A stretch of DNA of 64,000 nt. Origin: Amphibacillus sp052055485. GTDB lineage: Bacteria > Bacillota > Bacilli > Bacillales > Amphibacillaceae. The stretch lies in contig NZ_CP197171.1 of the NCBI RefSeq assembly GCF_052055485.1, positions 930,001 through 994,000 of the forward strand, read 5' to 3'. The position numbers were made by a program, and so were the translations under genes. The first letter of the stretch is position 1. Each line of letters opens with the position of its first letter. The notes under the pieces were generated by a model that saw only the letters and a program-made list of their open reading frames with translations, was not told where the DNA came from and did not search any database. Positions 43,019-52,278 of the stretch are shown piece by piece.

Positions 43019-43846
43019 TCAATTCACACCCTTTCCAATCAGTACATCAGTCATCTTTGCAATACGAGCATTCATAGCGACATCGTGAACACGAACAAAA
43101 TCAACACCTTTAGTAATTCCAAAAGCTGTCGTCGCGCCCGTCCCTTCATCTCGCTCTTCAATCGGTAAATTGAGCACGTGACCAAGCACTCTTTTTCGAG
43201 AAACTCCCAACAAAATCGGATAACCCATTTTTTTAAATATAGCTAATTGGCGCATTGCCTCTAAGTTTTCCTCCATATTCTTTGCAAAACCAATACCTGG
43301 ATCTAAAATGATTTGTTCATCTTTGACACCATTTTGCTTAGCAATCTCAATACTCTCAAGCAAATCGGCTTGCATATCTTTAATAAGATGATTGTATGTA
43401 GCCACTTTTCGGTTGTGCATTAAAATAATTGGTACTTGATAATCTGCAGCAACGCCAGCAATTTCAGGATCAAATTTCGCACCCCAAATATCATTTATTA
43501 TATCGGCACCCGCTTCAATAGCAAATCGAGCCGTTTTAGCTTTAAATGTATCAATCGATATGGGAACAGAAACAGACGCTCTTACTTTTTCAATGATTGG
43601 CACTACCCGCTCAATCTCTTCTTCTGCTGTTATAGGGGTATGTCCAGGACGGGTTGATTCACCACCTATATCAATAATATCAGCACCATTTGCGACCATT
43701 TGCTTAGCTTGTGCAACGGCCTTATCAAGATCATTATATTGACCGCCATCCGAGAAAGAGTCCGGAGTTACATTTAAAATACCCATAATTATCGTTTTTT
43801 TTGTGAGGTCTATTTTCCCTTGCTTTGTCAAAATAACCTGGTTCAA
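43019..43846 (-). CDS. folP: Dihydropteroate synthase
   Basis: FolP (Sul, 275 residues) condenses p-aminobenzoate with the pterin pyrophosphate and is the target of sulfonamides. It shows MGILNVTPDSFSDGG, IDIGGESTRPGHTP, DPGIGFAKN and the C-terminal RVHDV. I prefer the TTG at 43846 (LNQVILTK) behind AAGGGGTGATC. The GTG three codons upstream sits within that ribosome site. In B. subtilis pabB, pabA and pabC precede it. Here only 190 bp without genes separate it from cysK. Confidence 0.95.
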   Translation of the reverse strand: MNQVILTKQGKIDLTKKTIIMGILNVTPDSFSDGGQYNDLDKAVAQAKQMVANGADIIDIGGESTRPGHTPITAEEEIERVVPIIEKVRASVSVPISIDTFKAKTARFAIEAGADIINDIWGAKFDPEIAGVAADYQVPIILMHNRKVATYNHLIKDMQADLLESIEIAKQNGVKDEQIILDPGIGFAKNMEENLEAMRQLAIFKKMGYPILLGVSRKRVLGHVLNLPIEERDEGTGATTAFGITKGVDFVRVHDVAMNARIAKMTDVLIGKGVN

Positions 43847-43994
43847 GTGGATCACCCCTTATGTTTTTCTTTTATTCTAACACCATTTATCATTATTTGG
43901 CAGTCTATTTTGTCAAATTCAATCATTATTTAGCGATAAAACTTTATCTTTTTAAGAAATTAGTTCAGTTTTAGCTAATCACTTAATTTTCAAA

Positions 43995-44033
43995 AAAAAA
44001 AAGCAACTCTCACAAATTTAGAGAGCTGCCTTT
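43995..44033 (-). terminator. Terminator after cysK
   Basis: The minus strand reads GCAGCTCTC...GAGAGTTGC followed by ten T residues. It lies just after the cysK stop at 44039. Confidence 0.88.
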
Positions 44034-44038
44034 GATCA

Positions 44039-44965
44039 TTATTCTTCATCAAATTGATATAGGGGTGTTGATAAATAGCGTTCTCCATTACTTGGGATAA
44101 CAGCTAATACTTTTTTTCCCTTTCCTAAAGTTTTAGCAACTTGTTGAGCGGCATATAAAGCAGCTCCGGAAGAAACGCCACCTAGTAAACCTTCGAGTCG
44201 AGCAGCTTTTCTAGCTGTATCATAAGCCTGATCATTCGTAACCGTAATAATATCATCATAAATCTTTGTATCAAGAACTTTTGGAATAAAGCCAGCACCA
44301 ATACCTTGAATCTTATGTGGTCCAGGCTCCTTCCCTGATAACACGGCTGAATCCGTTGGTTCAACAGCATATAACTTTATCTCTTTATACTTCTCTTTCA
44401 GAACTTTACCAGCTCCTGTTATCGTACCACCTGTACCAATACCTGCAATGAAAGCATCTAATTGATCACCCATTTGTTCAACAATTTCTTGACCTGTTGT
44501 TTGTTCATGAACAATTGGATTCGCTTCATTTTGAAATTGTTGTGGCATAAAATAACCATTTGCTTCTTTTAATTCTCCAGCCTTTTTAATTGCTGCATTC
44601 ATCCCGCCTGATCCCGGGGTTAAGACGAGCTCTGCACCATAGGCTCGGAGTAAATTTCTGCGTTCAAGACTCATTGTGTCTGGCATAACTAAGATGGAAC
44701 GATAGCCTTTTATAGCAGCAACCATTGCGATCCCAATCCCCGTATTTCCACTTGTCGGCTCAATAATGGTATCGCCTTCTTTTAATTGACCATTTGCCTC
44801 AGCTGCTTCAATCATAGCTAAAGCAATTCGATCCTTTACTGAGCTCCCTGGGTTCATGTACTCTAACTTTGCATAAATCTCAGCATCATCTGCTCCTGAT
44901 AAACGGTTTAACTTTACAATCGGTGTGTTTCCAATTAAATCAGCTATTGACTTTGCTACTTTCAT
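44039..44965 (-). CDS. cysK: Cysteine synthase (O-acetylserine sulfhydrylase)
   Basis: CysK (308 residues) makes cysteine from O-acetylserine and sulfide using pyridoxal phosphate. The PLP lysine lies in NPGSSVKDRIALAM (about residues 37-50), the substrate loop is EPTSGNTGIG (about 69-78), and the phosphate-binding loop reads GIGTGGTITG. In Bacillus it also forms a complex with CysE (encoded at 15347-16006). A perfect sigma-A promoter at 45005-45033 lies directly upstream. A GGAATTA sequence in the leader resembles a CymR half-site, though that is weak. Confidence 0.97.
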   Translation of the reverse strand: MKVAKSIADLIGNTPIVKLNRLSGADDAEIYAKLEYMNPGSSVKDRIALAMIEAAEANGQLKEGDTIIEPTSGNTGIGIAMVAAIKGYRSILVMPDTMSLERRNLLRAYGAELVLTPGSGGMNAAIKKAGELKEANGYFMPQQFQNEANPIVHEQTTGQEIVEQMGDQLDAFIAGIGTGGTITGAGKVLKEKYKEIKLYAVEPTDSAVLSGKEPGPHKIQGIGAGFIPKVLDTKIYDDIITVTNDQAYDTARKAARLEGLLGGVSSGAALYAAQQVAKTLGKGKKVLAVIPSNGERYLSTPLYQFDEE

Positions 44966-45004
44966 TTAAACACCCTCCTAATTCCGAGTAAACTTATTAG
45001 TTTA

Positions 45005-45033
45005 ATTATATGCTGATCATTTTTATTTGTCAA
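45005..45033 (-). promoter_or_regulatory. Consensus sigma-A promoter for cysK
   Basis: Perfect TTGACA (45028-45033) and TATAAT (45005-45010) on the minus strand with 17-bp spacing. The -35 overlaps the stop codon of yacD (45030-45032). Such a strong core usually implies a repressor. CymR is a candidate by analogy with B. subtilis. Confidence 0.88.
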
Positions 45034-45920
45034 TAAATCCAATCAATATCAAGCTCATCCCAAAAAGTTCTAACTGATGGTGTTTCACCCAACTCTTCGA
45101 TGGCGATTTTGACCCGGATATAATCCTTTAATTGATCATAATCTAGCTCAATCTCAGGGAGTTCTCTATGTAAATAGAGAATGACATAACCTTGATCTCC
45201 AAGAAATGGCTCACTGTAGCTATGTTGCTCCATATCATTCGTTTGATCAAAATAATCAACCGGCAAAAAATTACTATCTCGTGTATAAAAACCTAAGTAA
45301 CCTCCCGCTGCTCGAGAATCTTCATCTATTGTATATTCATAAGCTAAAGCTTGAAAATCAGCACCATCTTCCAATTCTTGATAAACACGATCTGCTGTCG
45401 CTTGATCATCTACTACAATATGTGAAAGCTCAACTCGGTGTGAAAAATGGTACTGTGACTGATATGTATCATAATAAGTTTGAATTTCACCTTCTGACAC
45501 ATCTACATCCCTGGTAAATAGCATATCTGTTAATAAATTATGTTCAATGGTTTCACGCCAACCCTGTTCAATCGTTTCTACTCGATCCTCTGGTAATTGC
45601 CCAGCTAAAGTGGCTAAAAATGCAACTTCCAAATCAATGACCTCTGGATTAACGGCTAAGTCATTTTGATCAGCCAATTCTGAGACCACTTGATGATTGA
45701 TCATTTCTTTTAACCCTTCTTCACCGTAATTAGTCTCCAAATAGTACATCCAATCATTGTAATAAATTTCTTCCCCATTGATTGTTGCAACAGGCTTTTT
45801 TATATCAATTTCACCTGATTCCGGATACTGTTTATCCCTTCCACCATTCCTCATTAAAATAAAAGTTAACACGTTCGTAGTGATTAACACTAGAATAATA
45901 ATAAGTATAATTTTGCGCAT
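45030..45920 (-). CDS. yacD: PrsA/parvulin-type foldase YacD
   Basis: A 296-residue exported or membrane-anchored protein of the SurA/PrsA type. One N-terminal hydrophobic segment (residues 2-22) lacks a lipobox cysteine, so it is a signal anchor rather than a lipoprotein. A SurA-like helical region follows (VATINGEEIYYNDWMYYLE). The parvulin domain spans about residues 160-260 (VELSHIVVDDQATADRVY; GGYLGFY). It occupies the yacD position between hslO and cysK. Peptidyl-prolyl isomerase activity is inferred from the domain only. Confidence 0.85.
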   Translation of the reverse strand: MRKIILIIILVLITTNVLTFILMRNGGRDKQYPESGEIDIKKPVATINGEEIYYNDWMYYLETNYGEEGLKEMINHQVVSELADQNDLAVNPEVIDLEVAFLATLAGQLPEDRVETIEQGWRETIEHNLLTDMLFTRDVDVSEGEIQTYYDTYQSQYHFSHRVELSHIVVDDQATADRVYQELEDGADFQALAYEYTIDEDSRAAGGYLGFYTRDSNFLPVDYFDQTNDMEQHSYSEPFLGDQGYVILYLHRELPEIELDYDQLKDYIRVKIAIEELGETPSVRTFWDELDIDWIY

Positions 45921-45944
45921 AACTATTGTAACCCCTCAAATTAT

Positions 45945-46817
45945 TTAAGATTGTTTAAGCTCGATTAGCTCTTCCTTTGTGACAAAATACTGTTCATTAC
46001 AAAAATGACACGTAGCTTCAGCACCACCATCAATCTCAATCATTTGATCAATTTCTTCAGGATCTAATCCACTAATAATATTCTTTATTCTTTCTAATGA
46101 ACAGCTACAACGAAAAATAATTGGCAGCTTTTCCAGTTGATGAACTTGTTCTTTTCCAAATATTTCAGCAAGAATATCCTCTGGCTTTTTTCCAGCTTGA
46201 ATGAGTGAAGAAATCGCAGGAATTGATTCAATTCTCTGTTCAAGATAATCAATTGTCTCCTCTGATGCGCCTGGCATCACTTGGACAATGAATCCGCCAG
46301 CAGCTAAAACGGATTGATCTGGATTAACCAGAACACCAGCTCCAACAGCTGAAGGAACTTGCTCAGAACGAACAAAATAATAAGTAAAGTCTTCACTAAC
46401 TTCTCCCGAAATAATCGGAACTTGTCCAGTAAAATGTTCCTTTAGACCAAGATCTTTAACAACACTTAAGTGACCACTCTTCCCTACTGCACGAGCAACA
46501 TCTAATTTCCCCTGTTGATTCAAATCAAAATCAACATGTGGTTTCGTAATATAAGCTCTCGCCTCTCCTTTTGCATTGGCATCTGCTATAATTGGACCTA
46601 CTGGCCCATCACCTTCCAACTTTACAGTTAACTTATCTTCACCTTTTAGCATCGCCCCCATCATAGCTGAGATGGTTAACGTTCTACCTAGCGCAGCAGT
46701 TGCAGTTGCCCATGTATCTTGACGTCGCCTTGCCTCTTCCACTAATTCAGTTGATTGAATCGCATACGCCCGAATGGCTCCTTCGCATGCCGTTGCTTTA
46801 ATTAAATAATCACTCAA
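45945..46817 (-). CDS. hslO: Redox-regulated chaperone Hsp33
   Basis: Hsp33 (290 residues) is a holdase activated by oxidation. The zinc-binding redox switch near the C-terminus is intact: CSCSLERI (about residues 234-241) and CHFCNEQYF (about 267-275), giving C-x-C and C-x-x-C. I choose the TTG at 46817 (SDYLIKATACEG) with GAGGGAG upstream, which matches the B. subtilis length. An earlier start would overlap coaX further. It lies 16 bp after coaX. Confidence 0.94.
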   Translation of the reverse strand: MSDYLIKATACEGAIRAYAIQSTELVEEARRRQDTWATATAALGRTLTISAMMGAMLKGEDKLTVKLEGDGPVGPIIADANAKGEARAYITKPHVDFDLNQQGKLDVARAVGKSGHLSVVKDLGLKEHFTGQVPIISGEVSEDFTYYFVRSEQVPSAVGAGVLVNPDQSVLAAGGFIVQVMPGASEETIDYLEQRIESIPAISSLIQAGKKPEDILAEIFGKEQVHQLEKLPIIFRCSCSLERIKNIISGLDPEEIDQMIEIDGGAEATCHFCNEQYFVTKEELIELKQS

Positions 46818-46833
46818 TATAAAAACTCCCTCT

Positions 46834-47601
46834 TCACTTAACAATTTTATGTATTTCCGCTAAACCCTTTAAGGTCAGAAATGAATCAATGACATCAACC
46901 TCATAAGACTGCTCACCAATTAGCTCAGCCAATCCACCCGTCGCAATCACTTTAGGATTTTGTTTACTTTCTCTCTTCATGTGGCGAACGACTGCATCAA
47001 CCTGCCCGACATAACCAAAAAACACGCCTGATTGAATCGCATCTATTGTTGAAGAACCAATAATTTTCTCCGTTTTCTCTATCTCAACTCGAGGTAGCTT
47101 GGCTGCTCGATCATATAGAGCATCTACTGAAATCTTTATACCTGGAATAATTGCCCCACCAACATAAGCAGATGTTTCATCAATATAGCAATAGGTTGTT
47201 GCTGTTCCAAAATCAATAATAATAAGCGGACGGCCATATTCTTTAATCGCACCAACAGCATTGACGATTCGGTCAGCTCCAAGTTCTTTCGGATTTGGAT
47301 ACTTCATATTCAAATACTTATCAATTGGATAGTCACCAACAATCACAGGACTAAGCTTAAAATATTTTTTCGCCATCATCTCTAAAGCATACATGATCGG
47401 TGGTACAACAGAAGAAATGATAATATCACTGACAACCTCAAGTTTCAAAGCATGATGTTCAAAAAGCGAGCTTACTAACATCGCATATTCATCTTCTGTT
47501 TTCTCACGGTCAGTTTTAATCCGCCATTTAAACATTAACTCATCATTTTCAAATAAACCTAGTACTGTATTTGTATTACCAACATCTAAGACAAGTAACA
47601 T
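46834..47601 (-). CDS. coaX: Type III pantothenate kinase
   Basis: CoaX (255 residues) phosphorylates pantothenate, the first step of coenzyme A synthesis. Type III enzymes do not use the P-loop of CoaA. Signatures are LVLDVGNTNTVLGLFE (residues 3-18, phosphate 1), IDFGTATTYCYID (phosphate 2) and GGAIIPGI. GADRIVNAVGA binds pantothenate. It heads the coaX-hslO-yacD group, with a 490-bp gap to ftsH. Confidence 0.95.
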   Translation of the reverse strand: MLLVLDVGNTNTVLGLFENDELMFKWRIKTDREKTEDEYAMLVSSLFEHHALKLEVVSDIIISSVVPPIMYALEMMAKKYFKLSPVIVGDYPIDKYLNMKYPNPKELGADRIVNAVGAIKEYGRPLIIIDFGTATTYCYIDETSAYVGGAIIPGIKISVDALYDRAAKLPRVEIEKTEKIIGSSTIDAIQSGVFFGYVGQVDAVVRHMKRESKQNPKVIATGGLAELIGEQSYEVDVIDSFLTLKGLAEIHKIVK

Positions 47602-48041
47602 ATAATCACCACACTATTTTAAATTAAAGTCATTTTATACACCTTTCTATTTTACTGTTTTTTTAGTTATTCGCCAAATAAAGCGAACATCGACAAGAAA
47701 GGCTTCATTTCCCGATCTAATGAAATAGTTAAAAAGTTGATCCATAGGTCTAACAAAAAAGTAGCTTCCTCAACCTAAAACAGCTTCTAAATAAAGGAAA
47801 GCTTTACTAGTATTAATCCATTCACCGTTTTTGATTCACCGCAAACTTTTAAAATGAAAGCTTTAAAAGTAAACAAGGATAGAGCCAATAGTTAATTGAA
47901 ATCATGACGACTTTGACTATAATACTTTTAACAATAAAACGTAACATTATTCAATGTAAACAAAAGATACTGCTCATAACTCACAAATAAGTTCTGCACA
48001 AAGGATGACTTTCGCTAGTATCCCTCTCTATTTCTAAATAA
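47602..48041 (-). other. Gap between ftsH terminator and coaX
   Basis: A 440-bp A/T-rich region without a supportable gene. A weak promoter-like pair TTACGT-17-TATAGT lies near 47918-47946 on the minus strand. No repeat or RNA family is recognised. Confidence 0.4.
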
Positions 48042-48086
48042 AAAACCAGGTTAAAGCCTTTTATGTAAGGTCTCAGCCTGGTTTAA
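48042..48086 (-). terminator. Terminator after ftsH
   Basis: The minus strand pairs AAACCAGGCTGAGACC with GGCTTTAACCTGGTTT, then TTTATT. It lies just beyond the ftsH stop at 48093. Confidence 0.85.
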
Positions 48087-48092
48087 TTTTAT

Positions 48093-50102
48093 TTAATCTT
48101 CTCTTTCGTTTTCTTCCATTGTAGATGACTCATCGATATTTTGCTCAGATTCTTTTGAATCTGATGTGATAGCTTCTTCAGGTTCATCCTTTGATTGAAT
48201 ATTTACTTTGATCTCTTCTGTATCTTCCTTTTGACTTGAGTCTACTTCAGACTCGCCATTTTGTTCAGATACAACAGATTCCGGTAATTCTCCGGTTTCA
48301 AATAATGATTTAATTTGGGATGCATCTAGAGTTTCTACTTTTAATAAGGTTTGAGCAATTAATTCTAACTTATCCTTATGTTCAGTCAGAATTTCCTTTG
48401 CATGTTCATAACATATATTAATCAAGCTCTGCATCTCTTGATCAATTTCATAAGCAATCGCATCACTATAACTTGCTTCACTTTGCATATCTCGACCTAA
48501 AAAGACTTGGTCATTATTACCGTTAAATTGTAACGGTCCAATTTTATCACTCATGCCGTATTCTGTAACCATCTTACGGACCATACTTGTCGCACGTTGA
48601 AAATCGTTATGTGCCCCTGTGCTTACTTCATTAAAAATAATTTCCTCAGCAACACGACCACCTAATAGACCTGTAATTTTAGAAAGCAGTTCTGGTTTCG
48701 TCATAAAGTAGCGGTCTTCCTTTGGCAACATAACTGCATATCCACCCGCTTGACCCCGCGGGACAATCGTAACCTTATGAACCAAGTCTGCTTCATCAAG
48801 TACCATACCGATAATCGTATGGCCACTCTCATGGTAAGCAACAATATTTCGTTCTTTTTCAGAAATCACTCGGCTCTTCTTAGCAGGACCAGCAATCACG
48901 CGATCTGTTGCCTCATCAATATCTTCCGGTTCAATTTGTCTTTTATCACTCCGAGCAGCAACAAGTGCCGCTTCGTTTAATAAATTTTCTAAATCGGCAC
49001 CAGAAAAACCTGGTGTACGCATAGCGATGGTTTCTAAATTAATGTCTTCAGCTAAAGGTTTATTACGAGCGTGAACTTGTAGAATAGCCTCTCGTCCTTT
49101 TAAATCTGGACGATCTACCATTATTTGTCGATCAAAACGGCCTGGACGAAGTAAAGCAGGGTCTAAAATATCGGCGCGGTTTGTCGCAGCAATAATAATA
49201 ACTCCCTCATTATCACCAAAACCATCCATCTCTACGAGTAATTGGTTCAGCGTTTGCTCACGTTCATCGTGGCCACCACCAACACCGGCACCACGTTGAC
49301 GACCGACTGCGTCTATCTCATCAATGAAAATAATACAAGGTGCATTCTTTTTAGCATTTTCAAATAAATCACGAACTCGTGATGCACCAACACCAACAAA
49401 CATTTCAACAAAGTCAGAACCACTGATTGAGAAGAACGGCACACCCGCTTCTCCTGCAACAGCTCGAGCAAGTAAAGTTTTACCTGTTCCTGGAGGACCG
49501 ACTAAAAGCATCCCTTTTGGAATTTTTGCGCCAATCGCGGCAAACTTCCGAGGGTCTTTTAAGAAATCAACCACTTCAATGAGCTCTTGCTTTTCCTCAT
49601 CAGCACCTGCGACATCATTAAAGCTAACCTTTTTCTTCTCTTCATTGTACATCTTAGCTTTACTTTTGCCGAAATTCATCACTTTGTTTCCGCCACCTTG
49701 TGATTGATTCATTAAGAACATGAAAATAATCACAATGATAATAAATGGGGCTAATGTCATCAAGAAGCTCAGCCATGGACTTGGTTGTTCTTCTTCTTGA
49801 ACATCAATAATATCTTGATTTGCAGCTTGGTAAGTAATGCTAGATACAATATCTGGATTATCCGGAATATTTGTAATAAACTCTGTGTTGTCTTCATCAT
49901 TTAAGTGACCTGTTATTCGCATGACACCATTAGATGGTCTCATTTCCATACTTTCAACTTCTTCATTACTTAATACTTCGATAAATTCATTTAATTTAAA
50001 TTCTTCTGTTCTATTACCTTGTCCTGTTATAAGTTGCATAGCTGAAAGAATAACAAGAAATATCACAAAATAAAAAATCAAATTACGTGTTATACGATTC
50101 AT
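48093..50102 (-). CDS. ftsH: ATP-dependent zinc metalloprotease FtsH
   Basis: FtsH (669 residues) is a membrane-bound AAA+ protease that removes damaged membrane and regulatory proteins. Two membrane helices lie near residues 5-24 and 112-132, around an extracytoplasmic loop. The AAA module has GPPGTGKT (Walker A), IIFIDEIDAVGRQRG (Walker B) and the second region of homology. The zinc site is HESGH (about residue 428). The C-terminal tail (about 600-669) is very acidic and rich in Ser/Glu. I choose the ATG at 50102 (MNRITRN) behind GGGAGGAGG. Confidence 0.97.
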   Translation of the reverse strand: MNRITRNLIFYFVIFLVILSAMQLITGQGNRTEEFKLNEFIEVLSNEEVESMEMRPSNGVMRITGHLNDEDNTEFITNIPDNPDIVSSITYQAANQDIIDVQEEEQPSPWLSFLMTLAPFIIIVIIFMFLMNQSQGGGNKVMNFGKSKAKMYNEEKKKVSFNDVAGADEEKQELIEVVDFLKDPRKFAAIGAKIPKGMLLVGPPGTGKTLLARAVAGEAGVPFFSISGSDFVEMFVGVGASRVRDLFENAKKNAPCIIFIDEIDAVGRQRGAGVGGGHDEREQTLNQLLVEMDGFGDNEGVIIIAATNRADILDPALLRPGRFDRQIMVDRPDLKGREAILQVHARNKPLAEDINLETIAMRTPGFSGADLENLLNEAALVAARSDKRQIEPEDIDEATDRVIAGPAKKSRVISEKERNIVAYHESGHTIIGMVLDEADLVHKVTIVPRGQAGGYAVMLPKEDRYFMTKPELLSKITGLLGGRVAEEIIFNEVSTGAHNDFQRATSMVRKMVTEYGMSDKIGPLQFNGNNDQVFLGRDMQSEASYSDAIAYEIDQEMQSLINICYEHAKEILTEHKDKLELIAQTLLKVETLDASQIKSLFETGELPESVVSEQNGESEVDSSQKEDTEEIKVNIQSKDEPEEAITSDSKESEQNIDESSTMEENERED

Positions 50103-50137
50103 CACTTTCCTCCTCCCAAACGAGAAAACTATAGTAC

Positions 50138-50167
50138 ATAGTATCACAGAAAAAACAAGCTTGACAA
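50138..50167 (-). promoter_or_regulatory. Probable sigma-A promoter for ftsH
   Basis: TTGTCA (50162-50167) and TACTAT (50138-50143) on the minus strand with 18-bp spacing, about 36 bp upstream of the ftsH start. Confidence 0.6.
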
Positions 50168-50254
50168 ATATATTGTCCTTGTCATTTCCATCATGGAATG
50201 TCTTAGTTTTATTTAAAATAATTTACAGTTTTATCACTATGATTAAGGTGTCAT

Positions 50255-50797
50255 TTATTCTCCACCATAAATATGTGGTTTTAACACACCTATGTATGGG
50301 AGGTTTCGATACTTCTCTTGATAATCTAAACCATATCCAACAACAAACTCATTAGGTACTTTAAAACCAACGATATCTGCTTTAATATCGACTGTCCTTC
50401 CTGCCGGCTTATCAAGCAACGTCACAATTTTTATTGATCGTGCTTTTCGGTATTTAAAAAGGTCGACTAAATAATTCAGCGTAAGACCAGAATCAATAAT
50501 ATCTTCAATAATAAGCAAATCTCTTCCTTCTACTTTTGTATTCAAATCTTTTTCAATTTTAACTTCACCTGAAGAGCGTGTTTCACCACCATAGCTTGAT
50601 ACGTCCATGAAATCCATCTCTAGATAGGTATCCATATGACGAAGAATATCTGACATAAAAGGCAAAGCTCCTTTAAGTACACCAATAGCTAACGGGAATT
50701 TATCCTTATATTCTTCGGCAAGCTTTAACCCCAATTCTTGACACTTTTCTTGAATTTCTTCTTGTGAAACTAAAATTTTCTCAATGTCACTGTGCAT
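50255..50797 (-). CDS. hpt: Hypoxanthine-guanine phosphoribosyltransferase
   Basis: HprT (180 residues) salvages hypoxanthine and guanine with PRPP. The PRPP-binding loop reads LLIIEDIIDSGLTLNYL (about residues 94-110). The PPi loop region VLKGALPFM and the C-terminal VVGYGLDYQEKYRNLPYIG are typical. In Bacilli it is also linked to (p)ppGpp inhibition and to FtsH and TilS regulation. AGGAGGG precedes the ATG. It follows tilS by 10 bp. Confidence 0.96.
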   Translation of the reverse strand: MHSDIEKILVSQEEIQEKCQELGLKLAEEYKDKFPLAIGVLKGALPFMSDILRHMDTYLEMDFMDVSSYGGETRSSGEVKIEKDLNTKVEGRDLLIIEDIIDSGLTLNYLVDLFKYRKARSIKIVTLLDKPAGRTVDIKADIVGFKVPNEFVVGYGLDYQEKYRNLPYIGVLKPHIYGGE

Positions 50798-50807
50798 TCG
50801 AACCCTC

Positions 50808-52211
50808 CTAAAACTTATGTCTTGATTGATATGTTAATTTTATATAATGATCTTCTTTCGCTTGTTTTGTTAAATTACTTTTAACTAAGCCAACAACCCA
50901 AAGCACTTCGCCTTCCTCCCGAACTAGAAGCGGCCATTGATCACGCTTTTCTAAAGGGATCTTTTTATCAATAAAGACAGCTTTTACTTTCTTCCTTCCA
51001 TTGATGTGTGCTAGATAGATACGATCTCCTGGTTGACGCGTGCGGATAGCTAAAGATGGGTATTGATCAATATTAACAGGTAAATAGAAAGTCCTATTAT
51101 CTGTTGGTAAGCTTTCAATACGGTCAACAATTTCTGCTTCTAACACATCATGGTTGGGCAAAATGGTCCGACCAGGTATCGCTAATGGAAAGTGATACTC
51201 TCTTTGTTTCTCCTGTTCGAAGCGAAAGATCAGTGACTGGTAAGATTTGATCATTTTTAACTGTAGTGGTAAATCCATTGATGCACTCGCACGTCTACTA
51301 TTAACGAGGTTGAAAAACTGTTGTTCATGCCTGTAATTCAAGCCATCTGGCAAATGATCATATAGATAATCTAATATTAGATGAAACAATCTTCTTTGTA
51401 AAGCAAGAGGGTGTTTTTTCAATTTATTAATTTGGCAAGTCACCATTTTTGGGTTTTCTGAGATATTTAATACTTCTTGGCTCACCCTTTTTGTTTGATC
51501 GAATAAATATTGAATATCATCTGCTATATTTTCAGACATATGCATTATTGTTTCAGGAAGATTAGGGTTTTTCTTCTTTAATTGTGGTAAAACATTTATT
51601 CTAAAATAATTTCTCGTATAGACATCCTTTTCATTGGATAGATCACGTCTCGGTACAATACCTTTTTCACGGCAAAATTCTTCGATCATGGACTTGGTAA
51701 TCGATAAAAAAGGACGAATAATCTTGCCTGTTGAAAATGGACGAGTATTTTTTATCCCCTGTAATGCATCGAGCTGAGTTCCTCTTGTTAATCTCATATA
51801 AACCGTCTCAACTTGATCGTCAGCGTGATGTGCCAATGCTAAGTCATCTGCTTGATGTTTCTTCATCAGTTGATCGAAGGCTTGGTATCGGAGAATTCGG
51901 GCCGCTTCCTGTGTACCCAATCTATGTTCTTCCTTATATTTAATGACATTAATATGTTGTGCTTCAAATTTAATTTTATTTTTTTGACAAAAGTGTTGAA
52001 CATACTCAATGTCTTGTTCTGACTCTTCACCACGCAAGCCATGCTCAATAATGACAGCAACTAAATCTAACTGATAAGCAGCTCGTTTTTCTAACAAATA
52101 TTGTAACAAAGCCATCGAATCAGGACCTCCAGAGACACCTACCATCACTTTAGAACCAGATTCGATTAAATTGTGTTTTTTTATATACTGATCAACTTCT
52201 GCTATTAACAT
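50808..52211 (-). CDS. tilS: tRNA(Ile)-lysidine synthetase
   Basis: TilS (467 residues) converts C34 of the tRNA-Ile CAU anticodon to lysidine so that it reads AUA, an essential step. The PP-loop reads MVGVSGGPDSMALLQYL (residues 22-38). The HGLRGEESEQD motif and the C-terminal TilS domain (about 390-460, RTRQPGDRI and KVKAVFIDKKIP) are present. It lies next to hpt, the conserved tilS-hpt-ftsH order. Confidence 0.95.
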   Translation of the reverse strand: MLIAEVDQYIKKHNLIESGSKVMVGVSGGPDSMALLQYLLEKRAAYQLDLVAVIIEHGLRGEESEQDIEYVQHFCQKNKIKFEAQHINVIKYKEEHRLGTQEAARILRYQAFDQLMKKHQADDLALAHHADDQVETVYMRLTRGTQLDALQGIKNTRPFSTGKIIRPFLSITKSMIEEFCREKGIVPRRDLSNEKDVYTRNYFRINVLPQLKKKNPNLPETIMHMSENIADDIQYLFDQTKRVSQEVLNISENPKMVTCQINKLKKHPLALQRRLFHLILDYLYDHLPDGLNYRHEQQFFNLVNSRRASASMDLPLQLKMIKSYQSLIFRFEQEKQREYHFPLAIPGRTILPNHDVLEAEIVDRIESLPTDNRTFYLPVNIDQYPSLAIRTRQPGDRIYLAHINGRKKVKAVFIDKKIPLEKRDQWPLLVREEGEVLWVVGLVKSNLTKQAKEDHYIKLTYQSRHKF

Positions 52212-52278
52212 TCGCCTAAACCTTCTTTAAACATTTAGTCACTTATTCTGATAACTATCGTATCAGAAAAACCCATCA

